NCBI GenBank assembly: GCA_023389175.1
Contig: JAEWEW010000301.1
Coordinates: 1-21,958 of the forward strand
Source: Pseudomonadota bacterium
GTDB taxonomy: Bacteria; Pseudomonadota; Gammaproteobacteria; Burkholderiales; Burkholderiaceae_E
Length of the DNA: 21,958 nucleotides
Reading direction: 5' to 3'
Part shown: in pieces, positions 15,242 through 21,958 of the stretch
Numbering within the stretch: the first letter of the stretch is position 1
Layout: each line of letters opens with the position of its first letter
The notes under the pieces: model-generated
Database searches by the model: none
Told to the model about the DNA's origin: nothing
The model's input: the letters and a program-made list of their open reading frames with translations, nothing else
Translations under genes and position numbers: made by a program

Positions 15242-15927
15242 CGCTGCTCACCGGCTACAGCGTCCAGCAGGATTGATGTCGCCCCCCGCGCATCCCGCGT
15301 CCTGAACACCGCGCTGATCACCGCCACCGCATCCGCGCCCGCCTCGATCACCCGTCGCGCGTTCCCCGCATCGATCCCGCCGATAGCGACCACCGGCTTG
15401 CCGAACCTTCTTGCTTCCCCCAGCAGCCCCAGCGCCGCCGACACCGCCTGCGGCTTGGTGCTCGAGGGGAACACGCTTCCGAAGGCGAGGTAATCCGCAT
15501 GCGGCGCCACCGCCGCCGCCCGCTCGAGGCTCGCATAGCAAGACAGCCCAAGGATCACGTCCGGCCCCACCGCCTCCCGCACCGCGGCCGCGTCCCCGTC
15601 CTCGCCGCCGATATGGACCGCGTCAATCCCCAGCTCGATCGCGGCCTGCCAGTCGTCGTTCACCACCAGCGTGCAGCCGTACCGCTCGCATAGCGGCATC
15701 AGCGCCCGCAGCTGATCGCGCCTCAGCGCCGCATCCGCCGTCTTGTTCCGATACTGCAGCAGCCGCGTCCCCGCACCCAGCGTGGCCTCCACCATCCGCA
15801 CCAGCTTCGCGGTATCCGTCTCATCCGGCGTGATCGCATAGAGGCCGCGGATCACGCGCCGCGCACGCGCGGCTCGGTCGGCTTCTGTTGCGTCCGGGGA
15901 ACGTTGGTCGTGGGCACCACGTCCCAT
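15238..15927 (-). CDS. thiE: Thiamine-phosphate synthase
   Basis: ThiE joins hydroxymethylpyrimidine diphosphate and thiazole phosphate to thiamine monophosphate, which ThiL (737-1738) then phosphorylates. The TIM-barrel motifs are clear: RGLYAITPDE, LLQYRNKTADAALRRDQ, LVVNDDWQAAIELGIDAVHIGGEDGD split over adjacent strands, GLSCYASLERA, DYLAFGSVFPSSTK, VVAIGGIDAGNARRVIEAGADAVAVISAVF. The 229-residue start at 15927 is a compromise: an open frame continues to a TTG at 16005 and an ATG at 15993, but those would run into the rubredoxin leader, while the conserved fold begins only about residue 25 of the version given here (a GTG lies just before it). It is the only gene on the minus strand and is divergent from the rubredoxin gene. 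Confidence 0.92.
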   Translation of the reverse strand: MGRGAHDQRSPDATEADRAARARRVIRGLYAITPDETDTAKLVRMVEATLGAGTRLLQYRNKTADAALRRDQLRALMPLCERYGCTLVVNDDWQAAIELGIDAVHIGGEDGDAAAVREAVGPDVILGLSCYASLERAAAVAPHADYLAFGSVFPSSTKPQAVSAALGLLGEARRFGKPVVAIGGIDAGNARRVIEAGADAVAVISAVFRTRDARGATSILLDAVAGEQR

Positions 15928-16015
15928 GCCACCACTGATCCGCCCTGCGGGCAGGCTCGTCGGACGCGGCGGGTAAGATCGGCGGTCTTTCATTTTAATT
16001 GCCAAGGAGTAACTG

Positions 16016-16201
16016 ATGAGTGAAGAAGCGAAACCCTACCAGACCTGGATGTGCCTCATCTGCGGCTGGATCTACGACGAGGCGGCCGGGTTGCCGGACG
16101 AGGGGATCGCACCGGGAACCCGCTGGGCCGACATCCCGATGAACTGGACTTGTCCGGAATGCGGGGCCAGGAAGGAAGATTTCGAAGTAGTAGAGATTTG
16201 A
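16016..16201 (+). CDS. rubA: Rubredoxin
   Basis: A 61-residue one-iron electron carrier in the cytoplasm. Both iron-binding knuckles are present: CLICG (Cys13, Cys16) and CPECG (Cys46, Cys49). Between them lie the standard YDEAAGLPDEGIAPGTRWADIP and the aromatic NWTC, here split at residue 40. AAGGAG at 16004-16009 is a good ribosome binding site. A possible -10 (TAAGAT, 15974-15979) lies upstream without a clear -35. A rubredoxin gene directly before pilG is a recurring betaproteobacterial arrangement; no functional link to pili is implied by the sequence. Confidence 0.96.
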   Translation: MSEEAKPYQTWMCLICGWIYDEAAGLPDEGIAPGTRWADIPMNWTCPECGARKEDFEVVEI

Positions 16202-16232
16202 GTCGTAAGTGATTCATTTTCAACGAATTTCT

Positions 16233-16260
16233 TTGACCGACTCTGCTGCTCGACGATAGC
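16233..16260 (+). promoter_or_regulatory. Possible promoter of the pilGHIJ-chpA operon
   Basis: TTGACC at 16233-16238 is followed after 16 bases by GATAGC at 16255-16260. The -35 is good and the -10 poor. The 77-base gap after rubredoxin is unusually AT-rich for this window, which supports a promoter here, but the predicted leader would be only about 12 bases. Confidence 0.35.
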
Positions 16261-16278
16261 ATTCGCAAGGACAAGAGC

Positions 16279-16692
16279 ATGAGCAGCATCGAAGCGATCG
16301 CAGGCCTGAAGGTGATGGTGATCGACGACAGCAACACGATCCGCCGCAGCGCAGAGATCTTCCTCAAGCAGGCGGGCTGCGAGGTGGTGCTGGCCGAGGA
16401 CGGCTTCGATGCACTCGCCAAGCTCTCCGACAACGGCCCGGACATCGTTTTCTGCGATGTGCTGATGCCGCGGCTCGACGGCTACCAGACCTGCGCGCTC
16501 ATCAAGAAGAGCCCGCGCTTTCATGACACCCCCGTGGTGATGCTGTCCAGCAAGGACGGCTTGTTCGACCGTGCGCGCGGGCGCCTGGTCGGTTCGGAAG
16601 AGTACCTGACCAAGCCGTTCACCAAGGACAGCTTGCTCAAGTGCGTGGCACAGCACAGCCGCAAGAACGCGGCAGTAGGAATGGCGGTTTAA
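16279..16692 (+). CDS. pilG: Response regulator PilG (CheY-like)
   Basis: A single-domain receiver of 137 residues belonging to the Pil-Chp pathway, where PilG is phosphorylated by ChpA and promotes pilus extension and, in P. aeruginosa, cAMP synthesis. Conserved sites: acidic pair Asp16/Asp17 (MVIDDSNTIRRSAE), phospho-acceptor Asp60 (IVFCDVLMPRLDGYQTC), Ser90/Ser91 (VVMLSSKDGLFDRARGRLVG) and Lys112 (YLTKPFTKDSL). The FDRARGRLVGSEEYLTKPF region is characteristic of PilG rather than PilH. The ribosome binding site AAGGA is 7 bases upstream. Gene order pilG-pilH-pilI-pilJ-chpA supports the name. Confidence 0.93.
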   Translation: MSSIEAIAGLKVMVIDDSNTIRRSAEIFLKQAGCEVVLAEDGFDALAKLSDNGPDIVFCDVLMPRLDGYQTCALIKKSPRFHDTPVVMLSSKDGLFDRARGRLVGSEEYLTKPFTKDSLLKCVAQHSRKNAAVGMAV

Positions 16693-16743
16693 GTGGCATC
16701 GACAGTGGCATCGACGGCAAGCGAAGTTTCCCGGGACTCCAGA

Positions 16744-17118
16744 ATGAAGACGACGGTCGCCCGCAAGATCCTGATCGTGGACGATTCGCCCACGGAGCGG
16801 TTCTTCCTCGCGGACCTGCTCTCGAAGCGGGGTTACGCGGTGGTCACCGCGGAGAACGGCGAGGAGGCCCTCTCCAAGGTGAAGAGCGAGAAGCCTTCGC
16901 TCGTCGTGATGGACGTGGTGATGCCGGGCACGAGCGGCTTCCAGGCGACGCGGGCGATCGCCCGCGATCCGGCGACGCAATCGATCCCGGTGATCCTCTG
17001 CACCAGCAAGAGCGCCGAGAGCGACCGCATCTGGGGGCTGCGCCAGGGTGCCAAGGAATACGTCGTCAAGCCGGTCGATCCGGACGAACTGCTCGCCAAG
17101 ATCGCGAGTCTTGCCTGA
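16744..17118 (+). CDS. pilH: Response regulator PilH (CheY-like)
   Basis: The second single-domain receiver of the Pil-Chp system, thought to oppose PilG and favour retraction. From the ATG at 16744 it has 124 residues, the usual PilH size. Conserved sites: Asp13/Asp14 (ILIVDDSPTERFFL), phospho-acceptor Asp57 (LVVMDVVMPGTSGFQATRAIARD split at the Asp), Thr87/Ser88 and Lys109 (KEYVVKPVD). DRIWGLRQGAKEY matches the PilH-type VWGxRQGA segment. The frame is open back to a GTG at 16693, immediately after pilG, which would add 17 Ser/Ala-rich residues; no good ribosome binding site decides between them, and family length favours the ATG. Confidence 0.92.
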   Translation: MKTTVARKILIVDDSPTERFFLADLLSKRGYAVVTAENGEEALSKVKSEKPSLVVMDVVMPGTSGFQATRAIARDPATQSIPVILCTSKSAESDRIWGLRQGAKEYVVKPVDPDELLAKIASLA

Positions 17119-17142
17119 CCGCGCAGAACCGGAGGAGACCCG

Positions 17143-17745
17143 ATGACAGCGAGTGCACACAGCCCCGCCCGGGCGACGGCAGCCGAAGGCATCGTCCGGT
17201 CCTCCGCCGTTGGCGCGCCGGCCAGGGCGGCAGGCGCCGCCGCGGCGGCCCAGCGTACCGGCGTGAGCGCGCCGTCGGGCGATGGTCCGGCGGCCCGCTC
17301 GGTCGCGCGGCTGGGGCTCATGATCGGGCACCAGCGCCTGCTGGTGGAGCTGGCCGAAGCCGGCGAGATCGTGGCGTTGCCGCCTGTGATCGTGCCGGTC
17401 CCGCTGACCCGCGACTGGTTCCTGGGCGTCACCAACGTGCGCGGTTCGCTCTTCACGGTCATCGACCTGCGCCGCTTCGCCGGCGACGGCGTCACGGAGA
17501 TCGGCAAGGAGACGCGCCTGCTGTCGCTCGCGCCATCGCTTGGCTTCAACGTGACCATCCTGGTCAACCGGATGCTGGGCCTGCGCAACACCGCTTCCAT
17601 GTCGGCCACGGTCAACTCGTCGCCGGGCAACGCTGCGGCAGGCTGGCTCGGGCGCAGCTACGCCGACGCGGAAGGCCACATCTGGCGGGAGCTCAGCCTG
17701 AGCCGGCTGGTCGCCACGCCGGAATTCCTGATGGTCGGACGCTAG
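17143..17745 (+). CDS. pilI: CheW-like adaptor PilI
   Basis: PilI links the receptor PilJ to the histidine kinase ChpA at the cell pole. The protein has 200 residues with a CheW domain from about residue 52: RLGLMIGHQRLLVELAEAGEIV (56-77), LPPVIVPVPLTRDWFLGVTNVRG (79-101; the GVTNVRG turn is typical of CheW), FTVIDLRRFAG (104-114) and a C-terminal half with LGFNVTILVNRMLGLR. The first 50 residues are Ala/Pro-rich and look disordered, an extension not needed for the fold. It begins 24 bases after pilH; GGAGGA just upstream is a good ribosome binding site. Confidence 0.9.
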   Translation: MTASAHSPARATAAEGIVRSSAVGAPARAAGAAAAAQRTGVSAPSGDGPAARSVARLGLMIGHQRLLVELAEAGEIVALPPVIVPVPLTRDWFLGVTNVRGSLFTVIDLRRFAGDGVTEIGKETRLLSLAPSLGFNVTILVNRMLGLRNTASMSATVNSSPGNAAAGWLGRSYADAEGHIWRELSLSRLVATPEFLMVGR

Positions 17746-17802
17746 TTCACACTCGGCCATGAACCCTCCGACGCATTGAACGGACCATTCGGGCAGAAAG
17801 CA

Positions 17803-20298
17803 ATGGCATTCAAGTTCTCCAATCTCTCGCTGTCGTCGGGCAGCGGCGCGAACCACCTGGATCCGGACACCGCGATCATCGACGACCTGGTCGACGATCG
17901 ACTCGAGGACACGGCCCCGCATCGCAACGAAGCGGCGGGCCCGGTCTCCGCCGAGGACGCCCGGCTGGACGAGCAGGTCGACGCGCTGATCGCGCGGGCG
18001 AGCTTCGATCCGGAGGCGGATGCCTCGGCCGTGCAGTCGCGCCGCGATGGCGAGCCGGTCGCCGATGCGGGCGGCCTCATGCTGCCGGATCAACGGGACT
18101 CCGGGCACCAGGACGAGACGGCCAGGTCCGGCGTGGACGAGGCGAGCGGTGAGCTGGCTGCGGCCGGTGTCGCGGCCGGTGCCGCTGCCGGCTCGGCTGC
18201 TGTCGCGAAGCCTCGCCCCGCCCGCCGCGTGTCGGCCACGCCGCTGCTCGGCCGGCTGCCGCTCAAGCAGCAGGTCAACCTGCTGCTGGCGGTGATCACT
18301 ATTGGTCTCACGGTGGCGCTCGGCTCGGCGGCCTACGACAGCCGCATCACCAACATGGTGGCGGCGCAGAACGAGGTGGTGGGCGACGCGCTCATGCACT
18401 CGCAGCGGATCGCCAAGGCGGCCGGCATCGCGGTCCAGGGCAGCACGCTCGCCTACGACCAGCTGCAGGACAGCGTCAAGTACCTCACCGCCGCGGCCGG
18501 GGCGCTCACGATCGGCGGCGACATCGGCCGCCAGAAGATCGCCCCGGTGCAGGCGCCGTTGCAGGAGTCGGCGCAGACGTTCGCCCGGGTCTGGGCCGAC
18601 ATGGCGCCGAACGTCTCGGACGTGATCGACCAGCAGAAGGTGCTGGTCCGCTTCAACCAGCTGGCCTACCAGGGACGCATCGCCGCCGGCGACCTGCTGA
18701 ACGTCAATGGCCGCGCGCTGGATGCGGTGCGGCGTGCCAGCACCGGCTCGCAGGACGTGCTGCTGCTCACGCAGATGGACCTGCACTTGCGCACGATCGT
18801 CGGCGAGATGAGCCGGCTGATGCAGACCAACGACGTGCGCGCAGAGGACGCGGCCACGCTCGCCCGCAACATCGAGGGTTACGCGCTGATGCGCGCGGCC
18901 GCGCTGGACGGCAACCCGGGCCTCGGCATGGGTCCGCTGCGCAGCAGCGAGGCGCGCGCCATCGTCCAGCAGTCCTCGCCCCGGGCCGATGCCTTCGTGA
19001 AGTCCGCGCTCGAGGCGCAGCGCGCCCTGCCGGCGCTCGACCAGGCCCGCGTTGCCGGCCGCAAGGTCTTCTTCGGCAGCGAGAAGCTCACCGACACCAT
19101 CAACAGCGTCCGCGCCGCGATGACCGAGGCGCGCAGCGAGCGCGCGCTCAGCCAGTGGCTGGTCATCGGCTTCGGTGCGCTCGCGCTCCTCGGCCTGGTG
19201 CTGCTCGGCAAGGCCTACTACGACGACTCCGCCCGCAAGGCACTGGAGGCGGAGGCACAGCGGGCCGAGGCCGAGCGGCTGGAGCAGGAAGCCAAGCGGA
19301 TCAACGACCAGAACCAGGCGGCGATCCTGCGGCTGATGAACGAGCTTCAGGAAGTGGCCGACGGCGATCTCACCGTGCAGGCGACCGTGTCGGAGGACAT
19401 CACCGGCGCGATCGCCGACTCGGTGAACTACACGGTCGAGGAGCTGCGCGACCTGGTCGGCCGGATCAACCGGACCGCCGCCGCGGTGGCCGAAGCCTCC
19501 GGCCAGGCGCAGATCACCTCCTCGAGCCTGCAGGCCGCGAGCGACCAGCAGTCCCGCGAGATCCGCGAGACCGGCGAGGCGGTGCTCAGCATGGCAGCGC
19601 AGATCAAGCAGGTTTCGGCATCCGCCTCGGAAACCGCCGCCGTTGCGCGGCAGTCGCTGACCGCCGCCGACCGTGGCCGCGACGCGGTGCAGAACGCGAT
19701 CTCCGGCATGAACGGCATCCGCGACCAGATCCAGGAGACCGCCAAGCGCATCAAGCGCCTGGGCGAGTCGAGCCAGGAGATCGGCGAGATCATCGAGCTG
19801 ATCTCGGACATCACCGAGCAGACCAACGTGCTCGCCCTGAACGCCGCCATCCAGGCGGCCTCGGCGGGCGAGGCCGGCCGCGGCTTCACCTTCGTCGCGG
19901 AAGAGGTGCAGCGACTCGCCGAAAAATCGGCCGAGGCCACGCGCCAGATCTCCGCGCTGGTCAAGGCGATCCAGACCGACACGCATGATGCGGTCGCCGC
20001 CATGGAGCGCAGCACGCAGGGCGTGGTGCAGGGTACCAAGCTCTCCGACGAAGCCGGCGCGGCGCTGTCGGGCATCGGGCAGATCTCGAAGGAGCTGGCC
20101 GACCTGATCATGCGCATCTCGCGCACTACCGAGAACCAGGCCGAGTCGGCCGAGCTGGTGGCGCACAGCATCCAGCGGATCCTCCTGGTCACGGAGCAGA
20201 CCAGCGAAGGCACGCAGCAGACCGCGGGCTCGATCCTGCAGCTCTCCGAGCTCGCGCGCGAGCTCAAGAACTCGGTGTCCCGCTTCAGGGTGGCATGA
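17803..20298 (+). CDS. pilJ: Methyl-accepting chemotaxis protein PilJ
   Basis: The receptor of the Pil-Chp pathway, reported in P. aeruginosa to sense pilus engagement. It has 831 residues. After about 150 cytoplasmic residues come TM1 (about 157-177), a periplasmic sensor (about 178-450, including NEVVGDALMHSQRIAKAAG), TM2 (about 451-470), a HAMP-like segment with NQAAILRLMNEL, EVADGDLTVQATVSEDITGAIADSVNY (split here), and a long coiled signalling domain with tip ISDITEQTNVLALNAAIQAA (667-686) then GEAGRGFTFVAEEVQRLAEKSAE. KRIKRLGESSQEIG before the tip is PilJ-specific. The N-terminal extension, acidic then Ala-rich, is absent from P. aeruginosa PilJ (682 residues). ATG at 17803 is chosen over an in-frame TTG at 17776. 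The stop overlaps chpA. Confidence 0.93.
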   Translation: MAFKFSNLSLSSGSGANHLDPDTAIIDDLVDDRLEDTAPHRNEAAGPVSAEDARLDEQVDALIARASFDPEADASAVQSRRDGEPVADAGGLMLPDQRDSGHQDETARSGVDEASGELAAAGVAAGAAAGSAAVAKPRPARRVSATPLLGRLPLKQQVNLLLAVITIGLTVALGSAAYDSRITNMVAAQNEVVGDALMHSQRIAKAAGIAVQGSTLAYDQLQDSVKYLTAAAGALTIGGDIGRQKIAPVQAPLQESAQTFARVWADMAPNVSDVIDQQKVLVRFNQLAYQGRIAAGDLLNVNGRALDAVRRASTGSQDVLLLTQMDLHLRTIVGEMSRLMQTNDVRAEDAATLARNIEGYALMRAAALDGNPGLGMGPLRSSEARAIVQQSSPRADAFVKSALEAQRALPALDQARVAGRKVFFGSEKLTDTINSVRAAMTEARSERALSQWLVIGFGALALLGLVLLGKAYYDDSARKALEAEAQRAEAERLEQEAKRINDQNQAAILRLMNELQEVADGDLTVQATVSEDITGAIADSVNYTVEELRDLVGRINRTAAAVAEASGQAQITSSSLQAASDQQSREIRETGEAVLSMAAQIKQVSASASETAAVARQSLTAADRGRDAVQNAISGMNGIRDQIQETAKRIKRLGESSQEIGEIIELISDITEQTNVLALNAAIQAASAGEAGRGFTFVAEEVQRLAEKSAEATRQISALVKAIQTDTHDAVAAMERSTQGVVQGTKLSDEAGAALSGIGQISKELADLIMRISRTTENQAESAELVAHSIQRILLVTEQTSEGTQQTAGSILQLSELARELKNSVSRFRVA

Positions 20299-21958
20299 TG
20301 AACGGATCGCAGGGCATCGATATCGTCGCGCTGTCGTGGTGCGTCCCGGAGATCCGGGAGTCGCTTGCCCGCGCCTGCGCCGAGCTGGACCGCCATCTCG
20401 GCGCCGAGGCCGGCACGACCAGCCACCTGAAGAACGCCCGCATCCACCTGCACCAGGCGCACGGCGCGCTGCAGGTGGCGGACGTGGCCGGCGTGCTGGT
20501 GCTCACCCAGGAAGCCGAGTCGCTGATCGAGCGCGGCGAGCGCGAGGAGCGACCGATCGACGCCGACGCGGTGGCAGCGCTCAAGCGCGCGCTCGCGGCG
20601 GTGACCGAGTATCTCGAGGACCTGCAGGCCGGATCGGCGCTGCCGCCGGTGGTGCTCTTCAGCTTCTACCGGGCGCTGCTGTTGCTGCGCGGTGCCGAGC
20701 GCATCGACCCGGCGGACCTCTATTTCCCGGACCTGTCGATCCAGCCGCCGGCCACGATCATGCCGAGCGGCCCCACGGCCGGCGGTGACGACATCGGCAT
20801 GCTGGCCGCTGCGGCCCGGCGCGAGTTCGAGCGCGGGCTGCTGGGCTTCCTGCGGGGCGACGACAACGCGAGCGCCATCCGCACCATGCATGCGGCCATG
20901 GCGCGCATGCAGATGGCCAATCCCGCGCGTCATGCGCGCGCCTTCTTCTGGATGTCGCTTGCGCTGCTCGACGCGTTGAAGCATGCCGCGCTGCCGGTGG
21001 ATCTCTACTCCAAGCGGCTGGTCGCCCGGGTGAACATCCAGGCGCGTCGCACGCTGGAGAGCCAGGATCCGGTGGCCGATCGCATGCTGAAGGACCTGCT
21101 GTTCGCGCTTGCGCGCGCGCAGGACACCTCGCCGGTCGCGGCCGAGGTCCGGCGCCACTATCGCCTGGCCGGCACGGTGCCGGCCGACTTCGAGCGGGTC
21201 CGCTACGGCCTCACCGATCCCGCGCTGGTCCGCCAGGCGCGCGAGGCGGTGGCCCTGCTGAAGAAGTCGTGGGAGAAGATTGTCCGCGGGGCCTCCAAGG
21301 AAGTGGATGCCTTCGCCGACGCGTCCGAGGACCTGGTCGAGTCGCTGCGCAACCTGCCTTACCAGGGCATGACCGAGCTTGCCCATGCGATCGCCGGCAT
21401 CCCGCGCGCAGTGGAGTCGGCGAGCGCCTCCGACGACGCGCTCGCGCTCGAAGTCGCGACCGCGCTGCTCTTTGCCGAGGAGGCGCTCGACAACGGCCTT
21501 CGCAGCGATCCGGCCTACGACACCCGGGCCGGGCAGCTGGGCGGCCGCCTCGTGGAGGTGATGAACCGCCCGGCCGCGTTCAGCGAGACGGCGCCGCAGT
21601 GGCTGGTGGACATCTCGCGCAAGGCCTCGGAGCGGATCACGCTCGGCGCTTTCGTCACCGAGCTGACCGGCAACCTGCGCACCTGCGAGCAGACGCTCGA
21701 CACCTATTTCCGCGACCCGTCGACGGCGGCCCAGGTCGCATCGCTCGAGCCGCTCATCTCCCAGGCGACCGGCGTGCTGAAGGTGCTGGGCCATGCGGAA
21801 GCGGCCCGCGCCTGCGCCGCGATCGCGGAGGATATCGCGGCGATCGCCGAAGGCAGCGAGCCGGCCACCGGCCGTGACCACCAGCGCCTCGCCAACAACC
21901 TGAGCGCGCTCGGCTTCTTCGTCGAGTCGCTGCTGCAGCCGGCCGGGCAGGGCGGAAC
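20295..21958 (+). CDS. chpA: Hybrid histidine kinase ChpA (PilL), N-terminal part
   Basis: This is the start of the large CheA-like kinase that would phosphorylate PilG and PilH. The frame is open from an ATG overlapping the pilJ stop to the end of the window, about 555 codons, with no kinase core yet reached. Two ATGs in tandem (20295 and 20298) are possible starts. Near the N-terminus, NARIHLHQAHGALQVADVAGVLVLTQEAE (split at residues 46-74) resembles the first Hpt-like, FimL-like helical domain of ChpA. The rest is an alpha-helical, Ala/Leu/Arg-rich region, including LVESLRNLPYQGMTELAHAI and LTELTGNLRTCEQTLDTYFRD-like segments that look like further Hpt-type bundles. Position after pilJ makes the name very likely, although HATPase, CheW and receiver domains must lie beyond the window. 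Confidence 0.88.
   Translation, partial: MMNGSQGIDIVALSWCVPEIRESLARACAELDRHLGAEAGTTSHLKNARIHLHQAHGALQVADVAGVLVLTQEAESLIERGEREERPIDADAVAALKRALAAVTEYLEDLQAGSALPPVVLFSFYRALLLLRGAERIDPADLYFPDLSIQPPATIMPSGPTAGGDDIGMLAAAARREFERGLLGFLRGDDNASAIRTMHAAMARMQMANPARHARAFFWMSLALLDALKHAALPVDLYSKRLVARVNIQARRTLESQDPVADRMLKDLLFALARAQDTSPVAAEVRRHYRLAGTVPADFERVRYGLTDPALVRQAREAVALLKKSWEKIVRGASKEVDAFADASEDLVESLRNLPYQGMTELAHAIAGIPRAVESASASDDALALEVATALLFAEEALDNGLRSDPAYDTRAGQLGGRLVEVMNRPAAFSETAPQWLVDISRKASERITLGAFVTELTGNLRTCEQTLDTYFRDPSTAAQVASLEPLISQATGVLKVLGHAEAARACAAIAEDIAAIAEGSEPATGRDHQRLANNLSALGFFVESLLQPAGQGG

Noticed and set aside
16207..16222. A CRP-like site before pilG (GTGATTCATT...)
   Set aside because: GTGA is followed by TTCA at the N6 position instead of TCAC; only one half-site fits.
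16072..20166. A minus-strand open frame of 1364 codons opposite pilG to pilJ
   Set aside because: Same GC-driven shadow effect; no recognisable domain, and five well-defined genes lie on the other strand.

Overview
The window is a GC-rich, densely packed stretch of a bacterial chromosome, most likely from a betaproteobacterium. RecA has the betaproteobacterial signature (LPRGRVVEIYG, EMQKLGG, GDSLPGLQARL). The gene orders ribH-nusB-thiL-pgpA-pncC, recA-recX-sucC-sucD and rubredoxin-pilG-pilH-pilI-pilJ-chpA are, from memory, familiar in Rhodocyclales/Nitrosomonadales-like genomes. Genus cannot be fixed from the sequence. No tRNA, rRNA, CRISPR array, insertion sequence or phage gene was seen.

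Layout. (1) 1-2831: housekeeping run on the + strand with overlapping or near-overlapping genes: the 3' end of ribH, then nusB, thiL, pgpA and pncC. (2) 2912-4683: recA, with a LexA (SOS) box over its promoter, and recX. (3) 4924-7035: sucC and sucD, the two subunits of succinyl-CoA synthetase. (4) 7241-11831: a tight four-gene signalling operon: PP2C protein phosphatase, FHA protein, CHASE2 class III adenylate cyclase, and a metallo-beta-lactamase-fold protein that resembles a cAMP phosphodiesterase. (5) 11832-12234: a 403-base non-coding regulatory stretch with a CRP/Vfr-like palindrome, a second dyad and a candidate sigma-54 promoter. (6) 12235-14222: two tandem type IV pilin genes separated by a clear intrinsic terminator, then a TfpX/TfpZ-type pilin accessory gene whose start overlaps the stop of the second pilin. 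(7) 14321-15241: an NYN-domain protein with a LOTUS-like C-terminus, ending on the same CTAG as the convergent thiE (15238-15927, - strand). (8) 16016-16201: rubredoxin. (9) 16279-21958: the Pil-Chp chemotaxis-like cluster pilG, pilH, pilI, pilJ and the start of chpA, which runs off the end of the window.

How the parts may work together. In Pseudomonas aeruginosa the Pil-Chp system controls type IV pili partly by raising cAMP through CyaB, a CHASE2 class III adenylate cyclase, and cAMP acts through Vfr, a CRP relative. This window holds a CHASE2 cyclase, a candidate cAMP-degrading enzyme, a PP2C/FHA phospho-switch, two pilins with a GTGA-N6-TCAC palindrome upstream, and the Pil-Chp genes, all within about 15 kb. 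A compact surface-sensing/cAMP/pilus locus is the most interesting reading. The gene identities are well supported; the wiring is inference.
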